DNA of 64,000 bases from Gigaspora rosea (lineage: Eukaryota > Glomeromycota > Glomeromycetes > Diversisporales > Gigasporaceae): assembly GCA_003550325.1 (NCBI GenBank), contig QKWP01000276.1, forward strand, positions 144,122-208,121, in the 5' to 3' direction. Of the stretch, positions 46,565 through 56,747 are shown piece after piece. The stretch's first letter is position 1; every line of letters starts with the position of its first letter. A program made the translations under genes and the position numbers. A model generated the notes under the pieces. The model worked only from the letters and a program-made list of their open reading frames with translations. It was not told where the DNA came from and did not search any database.

Positions 46565-47436
46565 TTCTCGCTCGGATTTCATATTAAACACTCTCTTTAT
46601 TAGAGATTACAGACGAAGATACATGATGGGAGTAGTGCCCCACTCCTTCACTTTTCTCTTCTACTATTACATACTGTGCTCATAACAACTCTACACATAC
46701 TCATAACAACCCTACGTATACTGTGCTCATAACAGTTCGGTGTACACGTGAAATGTCACGTGACGAAGCATAATAGAGGATCGCCAACGCTAAGGTATGG
46801 CGCATCTTTTTTTTTTTTTTTTCTAATAGCAAATCCAAGCCCACATTTATGGTGCGGCACATTCAACTCATTACATACAACATCAATAATTATAACAGCG
46901 AGTTCGAGCCCACGCTATGGTGCGGCGCATTCAACTCGATACACATGACAACCTCAACGAGTTCGAGCCCACGCTATGGTGCGGCGCATTCAACTCGGTT
47001 CATATGACAACATTAACGAGTTCGAGCCCACGCTATGGTGCGGCGCATTCAACTCGTTACACATGACAACAGGCAGGGCGCTAGGTGCTAGATGCAATGA
47101 AAGAGAGAGGGCGGGAGGGATGGGAGCCAGATTATAATCGGGCACCGAAGAGAACAAGTGACAAGACAAGCGAAGAAAGAAAGCACCGAGATTCCCCATT
47201 TTCTCCCACATGTATCTTTATAATCTCTGCGTACCTAAAATTATCACATGCACCTGTAATCTCCATTGCATACAATCATATGCTATTACCTTTTTCATAT
47301 AAGCCTCAATTTCATATAAGCCTCAATTTCATATAAGCCTCAATTTCATATAAGCCTCAATTTCATATAAGCCACAAATCAGGTTATCCTCGCGATAATA
47401 ACCCTAGCGTGACTTCGTCAACGCATAGGGCTAATG
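46565..47436 (+). mobile_element. Helitron-like non-autonomous element (copy 2)
   Basis: Inserted in unit B at a site that in unit A reads AAATAAATGATGTATTT (35650-35668). Starts TTATTCTCGCTCGGATT; ends with a CGTGACTTCGTCAACG hairpin, then ATAGGGCTAA before T. It contains a ~61-bp minisatellite (about 46850-47065; unit GAGTTCGAGCCCACGCTATG then GTGCGGCGCATTCAACTC, four copies) and a 19-bp repeat (CAATTTCATATAAGCCT, five copies, 47294-47375). No terminal inverted repeats. Confidence 0.6.
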
Positions 47437-47539
47437 TGTATTTATTTCAAAACACGTGACTTATAAATTTTATGCTTTTAAAGAATTACTTATTTACATA
47501 ACTGCCGAATTGTTAGTGGTGGCTCTTATTTACATAGCC

Positions 47540-47695
47540 GCGAATTGTAAATGGTAACTTACGTGGTAAGTTACTGTGGTAAGTTACCATGGTAAGTTAC
47601 CGGTAAGTTATCATTTTTTGGTAACTTCGATAACTTACCTATAACTTACCAGTAAATTACCAGTAAATTACCAGTAACTACGGTGATTTTACAAC
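47540..47695. repeat. GGTAAGTTACC low-complexity tract (unit B)
   Basis: Orthologue of 35745-35900 with a different number of GGTAAGTTACC and TTACCAGTAAA words. Confidence 0.75.
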
Positions 47696-48326
47696 TCTGC
47701 ATAACCGCTTATCAGTAAATATATATCAAAAGAGGCTATTTAATTTTTGATTATGAATTTAAGCAGAAAACAGGACTTTTGAAATTTTCATTTTTTTTCG
47801 AATCAATTCTAAAACATCATATTAATTTTTAAAAGTAATATTAAAATAAATATGCCATTTAAATATATATGAACTCGATTGTATTTTTTTTTTAAATTAC
47901 ATAAAATTATTCATAAAATCTAACAACCCCATTAGTTCTAATAACGGTCTCAATTATATGGAAATTAAAACAATTAAATTGTGTAAATAGTCTTTCATTA
48001 ACCATTACATCTCTAGTTATGAATGATGGATGACTTGACCTAATCTATTGAAATGGAAATAAATTTTGCGTTGATTTTAATTAAACTTACATATTTTGCT
48101 CATACTTCAGATGCAAGAAAAAAAATTTGAGACACTTAAGAATTTTATATAATTCATATTTCTACGCAAATTTATTGAGTTATTATAGATAAATAAGTAT
48201 TATATATTGTAATATATTGTAAAATATTTGTATAATTCATTTTGAGTACATTTTTTAATAAATAATGTTTTTAAATTGATTTAAGGGGCAAATAGTGGTG
48301 AAAAATTATAAAGAATAGTAAACTTC

Positions 48327-48952
48327 GGGAAGATTATACAACAGTTAACCCAGTGATGATCATGGATGATCACTGATTATCACCCTCCATATAATCACCA
48401 AATAATTTTGATTAGCAAAATAATGTAAACAAATACCGGTATCAGATTTTATAGGATCGCCGTCACTTTTTCACTGTTACGTGACTATGCCCGAAATATA
48501 CCCGGGGTATAGGTTATTATTTTAGTTTTTTAGGGTTAAGGTTAGTTAGCACGTGATGTTTATTTTATTTATTTTTAGTAATAGGTTAAGTGCCTATACC
48601 CCGAGTACATTTTAGGGACGTCCAACAAGTTCAAGTTCGTTTAAGTTATGGTTAGGGTTAGAGTTCCTGATGTTAGCAAGATGTATAGTAAAATTGCTCA
48701 AGGAATTTTTTTTTGTAGGGCATGAAAGGGAAATAATTGATTTTTGAAAAAGCGAACGTTTTGTTTTGATCTTCCATTGGTGCCACAAAATCACGTAATA
48801 GTGAAATTTTGATGGGTAGTTGAGATACACAGATACGTAATTGTTATCATCTGATATTTGTTTATATTTTTTGACCAATAAAATTACTAAGTGATTATAT
48901 AGAGGGTGACAATTCGTGTTAATCACTGGGTTAACTGTTGTAAAAGTGTCCC
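48327..48952. mobile_element. Mutator-like MITE in unit B
   Basis: A 626-bp insert with ends GGGAAGATTATACAACAGTT and, reversed, GGGACACTTTTACAACAGTT, both continuing AACCCAGTGAT. Flanked by GTAAACTTC on both sides (48318-48326, 48953-48961); unit A has a single GTAAACTTC at the matching site (about 36526). A 9-bp duplication is typical of Mutator-like elements. The interior holds GGTTAGGGTTAG and TAGTAAAATTGCTCAAGG (about 48650-48705). Confidence 0.9.
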
Positions 48953-48992
48953 GTAAACTTCATCTTAAAAACTGCCGTAAATAAATTTCGGG

Positions 48993-49200
48993 GATGATGC
49001 TGAAATCGAATGATGCAGTACTGAAATTTGAGGTCTCTATTTAAAACTATAAGCCCTGATAAATCCACATATACTTTTTTAAATATCAAATCTACCCAAA
49101 AACTTTGCCCTAACCCTATAAGACAAAAACGAAAAAAGCTCCCCAAAAAATTTTTAAAATTCCACATCAAATAGATCAAAACCAGCATTATCCATCATCC
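48993..49200. mobile_element. MITE shared by both units (copy B)
   Basis: Orthologue of 36558-36780, same flanks, slightly shortened at the right end. Confidence 0.65.
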
Positions 49201-50157
49201 CCGACAATAAATATAAATATAATTTTTTAAAATGATGTGATGGAACACAACTAGTTTACAAAAAGAAGTTACTTATGCAAAGTAAATGTTTGTTAAGTCT
49301 TAACAAATATTATTGTAAAGCAGGTTTTTTTTTTGTTCTAATAAGGGTAGAATTATTGAAATCATTTGAGAAGATACGGAATTTGGCACAAGAATGACAC
49401 AGGTATTTAATCGTAAATGCATAATCCTCCTTCCAATAGACAGTTATTCAAAGGGAATTGATAATAATTAGAATATGAGTAAAGCCTAGAAAATAAAATA
49501 GTCACATATGTAATATTTTTTTAATTTTTAGGATAAGCATTTAAATTTTATAAGCAATTTAAATAATTAAAATTAATTTAAATTAAAAAAATTTTAATTT
49601 AAATATACTGTAAATGGATTAATAAACCTTTAAAATAAAAAAAAATATTAGATAAAAATATTTAATAAACATAATAAGAAAAAGAAAATTTCTTCTTGTA
49701 CACTAATGTATGCACACAGGTATTAATCAAATCCGCGTGACGTATAAATTTTAACCAAAAATTAAACCTGATTTGCAAGGGTTAGCTTTGGATGGAAAGG
49801 TGTTATAGATTATGTTTTTGTTAGAATCTCAAAGGCTAATTTATAATCGTGGTCTTGAATTTCATACACTAGTGTACAAATAGAAATTCTCATAAGAAAA
49901 ATTAAATTAAAATAATTAAATAAAAAATTTTTAATCATTAAATTAAAAGTTATTATATAAGTTATTATATACTTTATATAAAAATAATCAAGTATTACAT
50001 AATTATACACGGACATTTGGGTGTAATTACTAGTATAATAATAAGAAACATCATAACATATATAATCTAAAATTAATTATTTCTATACAACAGAAGAAAT
50101 AGTTTTATGATTAACATTTGGTGAAGCCATTAATAGTGTGAAGAAATAGTTAGACTA
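49201..50157. other. Spacer (unit B), no gene
   Basis: A+T-rich, aligned with 36780-37720 of unit A. Nothing recognised. Confidence 0.5.
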
Positions 50158-50440
50158 TAGTTCGAACAACCTAGTCCCAACAAATGGAATTTTCTAGCGG
50201 CCAAATCTGAAATTTACATAATGCGGCCAAATTTGATATTTTTATTATATGCGGCCAAATTTGATATTTTCATTATATGCGGCCAAATTTGATATTTTCA
50301 TTATTTATGGCCAAATTTGATATTTTCATTATATATATGGCCAAATTGGCACATGCTCATTTACCAAATTACTTTAATTGATAGTCACGCCAGTTAATCA
50401 GAGATCGTCTGTAGTGTAACATGATGCAAATTACATGTAA

Positions 50441-51055
50441 GGACTCTGGGTCGGATAGCGCAGTGGTTAGCGCTCCGTGGTCGTATTCGCAAGATCGCCG
50501 GTTCGAGTCCAGTGGATGACAAAAACCGTGTTGGGATCACGAATAGTAAGGATCTATGATGAGGAATTGCACTTCTCCCCATTTACGGAAAAGGTACTAC
50601 AACGTCAATGAGTTGCGTGACATAGCTACTTTAGTCATGCGGCATCCAGAAAAGGAAAAATCCGACAAGAAATATCGTAACATAAGGACTATCCACTATA
50701 AAAGGAAAACAAGAATAAGTACAAGAAAACAAAGAAAAATATGTACGGGGCACCTGACGACACTACAGCAACCAAAAATGGAAAGTAGCTCCTGGGGAAG
50801 ATGAAAAAACAGCCAACCTATAAAGCGACCAGGCGGAATATGGAGTTCCTTAAAGCTGCCTATGATCCGATAGGTACGGGGCACCGGCGTGGTGGGCCTG
50901 CTGGAGTCAGCCGGGTTAAGCGGACGATTGGAGGGTGGTATAGTTTAGCTAGGAAAACCCGAATGTATATGTAATGTAAAAAAGACCTTAATAAAGAGCG
51001 TCACATGACGTCCCCGGGCTCATGAAGCTTCGGGGTTTTAAAAAAAAAAAAAAAA
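50441..51055 (+). mobile_element. tRNA-derived SINE with poly(A) tail
   Basis: The head resembles a tRNA: GGATAGCGCAGTGGTTAGCG (A box with a GCGC/GCGC D-arm) at about 50454 and GGTTCGAGTCC (B box) at about 50500, with no plausible acceptor stem. A ~530-bp body of unknown origin follows, then AATAAAG and poly(A) at 51040-51055. Flanks AAATTACATGTAA (50428-50440) and AAATCACATGTGA (51053-51065) look like a diverged target duplication. It is more G+C-rich than the host. The frame at 50556-50804 in the body is probably incidental. Confidence 0.75.
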
Positions 51056-51233
51056 TCACATGTGAAAATCAAAATATTGTTAAATTTGTCATTTATGCTT
51101 AGTAAATAATTGAATTTATCTAAAATATTTCATCTCTTTTTAGAAAATCCAAGTATATCTTTTAGTCATTCTTAAGATTTGTCCGTCTATTAAGCATCAG
51201 GAGTACACTATTGATAAAGTATTAGAGCAANAA

Positions 51234-51367
51234 ATCGGCCCAGTGGATGGCAAGATATCGTTGAAAAACGATTGGACGACTATATAAAGTCTATGTAATT
51301 TACATAGAGATTTTATATAGTCGCCCAATCGTTTTTTGACGATATCTTGCCATCCACTGGGCCGATT
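51234..51367. repeat. Palindrome with ~60-bp arms next to an undetermined base
   Basis: ATCGGCCCAGTGGATGGCAA ... pairs with TTGCCATCCACTGGGCCGAT; few mismatches along the arms. The base at 51231 is N, suggesting sequencing or assembly trouble at this hairpin. Confidence 0.85.
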
Positions 51368-51850
51368 ATGATGATCTAACCACCGTTAGATGCGCTCGAC
51401 GAGCTCTACAACTTTCAATTAGTGGCATGTGTCGTTAACTTAGTAAAAAATATTTTTATATGCATGCACGCCACATTCACACTATAGTGATATATAGGGC
51501 GGCCAAATTTAGTATATATAAGGCGGCCAAATTTAGTATATATAGGGCGGCCAAATTTAGTATATATAGGGCAGCCAAATTGCTTGTTTTTATAATATAT
51601 ATAGGGCGGCCAAATTTCATATTTAATTATAAAAATAATATAACTTCAACATGCTATAACTTTTTTATAAATAGATTTAAAAAAAATTAAAAACCATGGA
51701 AGTATTTAGCTTGTTTTGATTTAACATTTTATGATAGTATTTTTTGATTACTATTTTTTTTGAAGAAGGATTAGCAATTTGAATGTCATCAATTTTATTT
51801 GTCGGGACTAGGTTGTTATCACCGTAGTAAAAATAAAGTAAAAAGCAGAC

Positions 51851-53840
51851 TATGAACATTATTATCAATTTCTGTTTACAATTTCATAAACTTCATAATC
51901 ACTAGCCGTAAAAAAACACTCATTGAATTCACTGAACAAATCTGTTCATGATAATTTTTTTTTTACAACACCACATATTATTAACTATAATCATATTTGT
52001 GGATCGTAGAGACAAATCTCTTTTACCAAATGATGGACCAAAGCATTTGTCATAATGAATTGCTTTATTAACATTTTTTACTATACTAGTGGTAGATTTA
52101 ATATCAGAAAATCTAAAAATAAAGCTATCTTTTGTTTTTGCATACTTTTTACTATTTGTTTTTTCCAATTAAGAGAATTATATCCTCCGATAATTTCATT
52201 AGTTTGATGGACTTTCAATAAAACAATTGTTTTACATTTGTTGTTACATTTTTTATGAAAATCCTCAATTTCAGACCCATCTATACTAGCTTTAAAAATT
52301 CGGTTATATTTATATGGATTATTATTTACATTATAAGGAGTTTCGAAGTAATCAATCCATGAAGATATTTTTTCTTCATGTTCTGGGCTGATAAGACGTT
52401 GTGCCATAAGTAGAGCTGCAAACATTTAGAAGGTCCAAGGTAGTACGTCACTCTTCACGTCATATAAAATTTATATATAATCATATTAAACGTCACGTCA
52501 CATACGTCACGTCAAACGTCATAGTATATGTTCATTGATATTCTAATGTCTGCAGCTCTAGTCATAAGTGTAGGATAACTAAAATCAAACACAAACTCAG
52601 CTGTGAGAATTTGGTCTTGCTCAAAAAATTCGAGTGTTCCTTTATCAAATTCTCAAGGTCCTGCACTGAAGTATTTGAACTTATCATATCAGATGAATCA
52701 AGCGAGGATAATGTAATTTCAAATGCACTTTTACTGTCGTTATCCTTAGATGATGTTTTGATAGGATAGTATAGACTCAAAGTTTCTTTAGGATGAAGTT
52801 GATTTAAAGTACTGAGAATTACTCTTGATTCTGGTCGATTGACAGGATCGTTGTCCCAACATTTTTTGTAAAGTTTGATGTATAGGATGCTCTCCATTCC
52901 CCTGAAATATGTGAACAGCAAGTATAATTTCAGAATCAAAGGATGAAAATGGAGGTTTTCGCTTGAAATTTCCCCGAGGATTTGTCCAAAGCAATAGATG
53001 TCAGATCTTTTATCACGTTTATATCCATTCTTAATAAAACATTGAGGCTCAATATATGCCGTCATTCCATGAACGATTGAGTTTGAAAGTCATAGACATT
53101 TCATTTATCTGCTTTGATAGTCCAAAATCTGTAATATTTGGTTGCTTTTGATAAATTGAGATGTTTTTCGAATGCAAAGTTATTAAAATATAATGTGATT
53201 AAAGTACGTATTAATAACTTAATAAATATAAAATCCTGTAAAATTTATATTGTACTATGCTTACTAGATCTTTATGAATAATAAAATAAAAGTCTAAGTG
53301 CTATTTCTTTAGCAATATTAAGCTTATCTGTCCATTGTAATTTCGTAAAATTTACCATTAAGTATTCTCGTAAAGTTCCTTCATTAGCATATTCTAAAAC
53401 CATATATATATTCGATTTGATAAATATTTTTGTTTTACATAATTATTATTGGATACTTTCAAAAAATTATAAATCACTCGTTTACCTTTCGTGACTCCAT
53501 AGAATGAAATAACGTTTGGATGTTGAGAAACTCTTCGCAATAGTTTAAGTTAATATATGAATTATAAGAATTTTATTATTCTATAGTAGAATGCCATTAA
53601 AGTTATAATAAATAATACCTCATTAATAAAATCTTTAATGATACTTTCATCTATGCTCGTATCAACCTTAAGATACTTAAGAGCAACTGTTAATCCACTG
53701 TCTCTCCACTCATATTTAAGAACCTTTCCAAAACCTCCTATGCCGATCACAATAGGGTCTGTAAATTTATTATAATCGATACAATTAATATGCTCATCGG
53801 AAATAGCTTTTTCAAGCAATTCTTCTGGTATGTTTGCCAT
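51851..53840 (-). pseudogene. Protein kinase-TLDc fusion gene, unit B copy
   Basis: Same exon order as unit A. The first exon (53840-53618) keeps GIGGFGKVLKYEWRDSG and VALKYLK. The middle exons have lost segments around the hinge and the HRD loop. The activation-segment end deleted in unit A is present here (GMTAYIEPQCFIKNGYKRDK), but it is out of frame with DFGLSKQINEMSM upstream because of one extra T. The TLDc part (LISPEHEEKISSWIDYFETP, GGYNSLNWKK, TKDSFIFRF) has at least one homopolymer frameshift, and is split from the kinase by a 150-bp hAT MITE at 52411-52560. Inactive. Confidence 0.85.
52411..52560. mobile_element. hAT MITE inside the kinase-TLDc pseudogene
   Basis: Ends TAGAGCTGCAAACATT and, reversed, TAGAGCTGCAGACATT, 150 bp, flanked by GCCATAAG (52403-52410) and GTCATAAG (52561-52568). 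Absent from unit A. TAGAGCTGCAAA-type ends with 8-bp duplications are classical hAT. The middle has repeated ACGTCACGTCA words. Confidence 0.9.
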
Positions 53841-53972
53841 GACTTTTTGTGTATATTAATTTTGGTCTAAAAACAAAATTCATTCGTATACGTACCATCA
53901 AAGTTTAAGGATATATAATAAAGTAGCTCAGTAATAGGTGTACATGAAAAACAACGACTGTCGCGAGTGAGG

Positions 53973-54284
53973 ATTTACTTATTTGTGCCGGTAATACAAC
54001 CCAAAAAAGGAAATTTAATTTTGTAAATAAAGTGTGTAAAACTCAAAGTTAGTGTTAGGAAGTTAACTTTAGGAGGTATAGCCGTAGACAATTGCCCATT
54101 ATATGCAAAATTTCGTCCCCGACATTTTTAATTAGTGCACAAAGGTCGATTTAAACACTACAGTTTTGGTGTATTTTCGTCTTCTGCACGTGTTCGGAAT
54201 TCATCTCAGGCTGATCTTGCACGAACAAAATTCGAACTCACTGATTGGTAGTTACCTTTTTAGGAGTTTGTATTACCGACGTAA
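53973..54284. mobile_element. GGTAATACAA-family MITE (copy 3, unit B)
   Basis: Ends ATTTACTTATTTGTGCCGGT and, reversed, TTTACGTCGGTAATACAA, about 312 bp, upstream of the kinase copy. Fuller than the unit A copy: it keeps GTTAGTGTTAGG, ATTTTTAATTAGTGCAC, TTTTCGTCTTCTGCACG and CTCAGGCTGATC. Confidence 0.7.
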
Positions 54285-56294
54285 AGCCGCAGAAGTAGTG
54301 TGGCATAGCATAGGCCGAAGGTTTTTTTTTAATGAATGAGTAGTAATTGTTGCTATGAAGTATATTTCTGTTGGAGGGTAGGACAGGGTCGCGAATGGCA
54401 ATTCAGACATTTGAATACTGTTACTGTATATTTAGCTGTGCTCTGGTGAATCTTGTTTGGGGGCTGGTAATTACCTCATTATTACCGGATCTGGAAGCTG
54501 ATATGATCTTTGCTGTACTGCCCAAAATTTTCGTTGGCCGAGCCATCTTTTCGGTCTGATGACTGCATGTTAACTTGAATGAATAATTCAAATACATTGT
54601 ACTATGACATGTAATTTTTAACATTACGATATTTATCATGTGGATAATTATGAATGCAATGCATATTTTAGTAATCTGCACATAAAAGAAATGACAAACG
54701 TCATGATAGTTTTCTCACACCCTACTCACGTTTTTTGGATACAACTAATCAAAAACGATTTCTGAAAATTGATGATGGCACGTAGATATGTAACTTATTG
54801 ATTCAGGCTCAATTTGGTCCTTGAAAAAACTTTCAGCTGTGCTGTAATGAATCGGTCTTATTACTGTGATCGGATTACACTACTAACCTTCTTCAAAGAT
54901 CATGCAATTTTTATATCATTGTGATGTCTATACTGCTAATTCTGATTTCACATGCTTCCCCGCAGACAACTCCTTCCATCAAGTTTATGCAAGCGAGTAA
55001 AGCGACTAGGGGAAATTCACATGGTAAGCCACTGAGAATGCCTAATACTATTAGGGTAGGATTAACATGACTATTATGGTACAATTATGGAAGGTAGATG
55101 ACAACTTAAAGAATTATACCAATACGGAAATGAGGAGGCACAGGAAAAATTATTCGTTACACTGTCGTCTCGACAGGCCACTTTGGAAAACTTATTGGGT
55201 GGGAGGGTCTATGTAACCAGAACGAATATCGAATTCGCAGAATCAACAATACTAATATATACTTTGAACAATTACACAACAATTACTTCATACTTTCTCA
55301 TTAATTCACTTAAACTGTACCTTACTCTCATACTTCCTCTTGATTGATCACTCGATCAATCAATCGATCGAACATATGAACATATGACCATAAATGGTCT
55401 GTCACATGTCTGAATCCGAGTTGATTCGAGACAAAATCTGTCTCGATACTTACGTATCGAGCAGACTTAAAAAAATAAATCACTTAATTAATAATACAGT
55501 AAATAATTTTATCAAAATAAGAATTACGAAGAAATCCCTAAATGATCAATGCCATTGACGCAGCATCCAATCAATCAATTAATCATATTTAATTGTATCT
55601 ATGAGCAGCCACCTCATATAATTGATTTATAAGCAATCAGGTTTTGAATTATCTAAATATTAGAATCTTTCTTAATTGACATTAGTATGTAATGCGTTTT
55701 ATAACATATTTAATTAGTGCAATTCCGAAAGACAATAAAAAAAGACATTTTTTATAGTGATCGTCATGCACTTTAATCGAAACAAAAACCTGTTAAAGCG
55801 ATGTTTGGTCATACAATTGATAAATATAGTACTATGTGATGTAAATTATAGGGTGTCGGCTAAAAACTATCTAATAACACTCCTATCTAAGACTCCTTAA
55901 ACCCTTGAATTGGCAGGCAAAAAAAGGCGTGGAAGGTTTGGTCCGGGTCTCGAGGTTCGTAGGGTCTGGTTAGGGACGATGATTTCTGCAAAATGCAGAA
56001 TGCCGCAGAATTTGCAGAATTCGTAGCTAACCCTAACCAAATATGGTAATGATCTTCAGTTGTCCATCTTAGCGTTCAACAGGGCATGACACTAGGGTGT
56101 GAATTGTTAATATGGAATTCTAACTGAGTTATTCTTTATTTGATGGTGAGCTCAAGGCTCTTATATACTTTTAATTACAGACTAATAAATGATACAAAAA
56201 ATTAAAAAGAATCTTTCTATACTTTCAATCCGTTTGCATCTTTCGAAAAGATTCTTTTGATTCGTGATCGACATAGTACTATTTACTAAAAATA
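54285..56294. other. Spacer between kinase and F-box genes (unit B)
   Basis: Aligned with 39943-42490 but with indels: it lacks the 40540-40800 segment, has an extra ~50 bp near 54970-55020 and a different middle at 55965-56105 (GCAGAATGCCGCAGAATTTG, CTAACCCTAACC). About 55495-55760 recurs at 58965-59270 upstream of F-box copy C. No gene recognised. Confidence 0.5.
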
Positions 56295-56577
56295 GGGGTC
56301 GTTTAAAGCAGGGTGCAATCACGTGATATGGCGCCAATCAACTTGTTTGTTTTGATCAACCCGGATCAGCCCGACAAAGAAACAAAGAAGAAAAAAAGTG
56401 AAAAAACGCAAAAATACAAGAAACGAGTGTCAAAACCTACCTTGGGGCATTAACAAAAAATATCGGGAAGGCAATTTTACTATAATACTATTTCTAACCC
56501 TAACCGCCGCTAACCCTTACCCTAACTTTAATTAAAAAGTCAAAATCATATAACTGCACCCTGCTTTAAACGACCCC
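56295..56577. mobile_element. hAT-like MITE upstream of F-box copy B
   Basis: Ends GGGGTCGTTTAAAGCAGGGT and, reversed, the same 20 bases, continuing GCA. 283 bp, flanked by TAAAAATA on both sides (56287-56294, 56578-56585); unit A has a single copy at about 42486. The interior (minus strand) carries TTAGGG-like tracts, TAGTAAAATTGCC and GGGCTGATCCGG. It lies about 170 bp before the F-box ATG, so it could alter the promoter. Confidence 0.9.
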
Positions 56578-56747
56578 TAAAAATAGAAATGTCTATATGT
56601 ATATAATAAAATTAGAAAATAAAAATAGAAATTGAGCACAGCCCACTTTATGCCCGTACGTAATCAGATTCCCATGCACGTATAAATAACCTATGTTGTA
56701 TAACAGATATTGGTGTTCAAACCCTTCTTTCTCGTTAATTCAAATTC

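Larger units (their letters stand above)
50162..51824. mobile_element. TIR element with minisatellite ends and a nested SINE
   Basis: An insert absent from unit A. Its inner ends are inverted: ACAACCTAGTCCCAACAAAT (left) and, reversed, ACAACCTAGTCCCGACAAAT. TAGT flanks both sides. Just inside the left end are five ~27-bp repeats with GCGGCCAAATTTGATATTTT (about 50195-50350). Just inside the right end are five ~23-bp repeats with GGCGGCCAAATTTAGTATA (about 51490-51625), in the same orientation. It carries a SINE (50441-51055) and a palindrome (51234-51367). Confidence 0.7.

Noticed and set aside
46990-47211. 73-residue minus-strand protein
   Set aside because: Produced by the 61-bp minisatellite of the Helitron-like element.
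50449-50520. tRNA gene
   Set aside because: A and B boxes are present, but no acceptor or anticodon stem pairs properly, and a long body with poly(A) follows, so it is called a tRNA-derived SINE.
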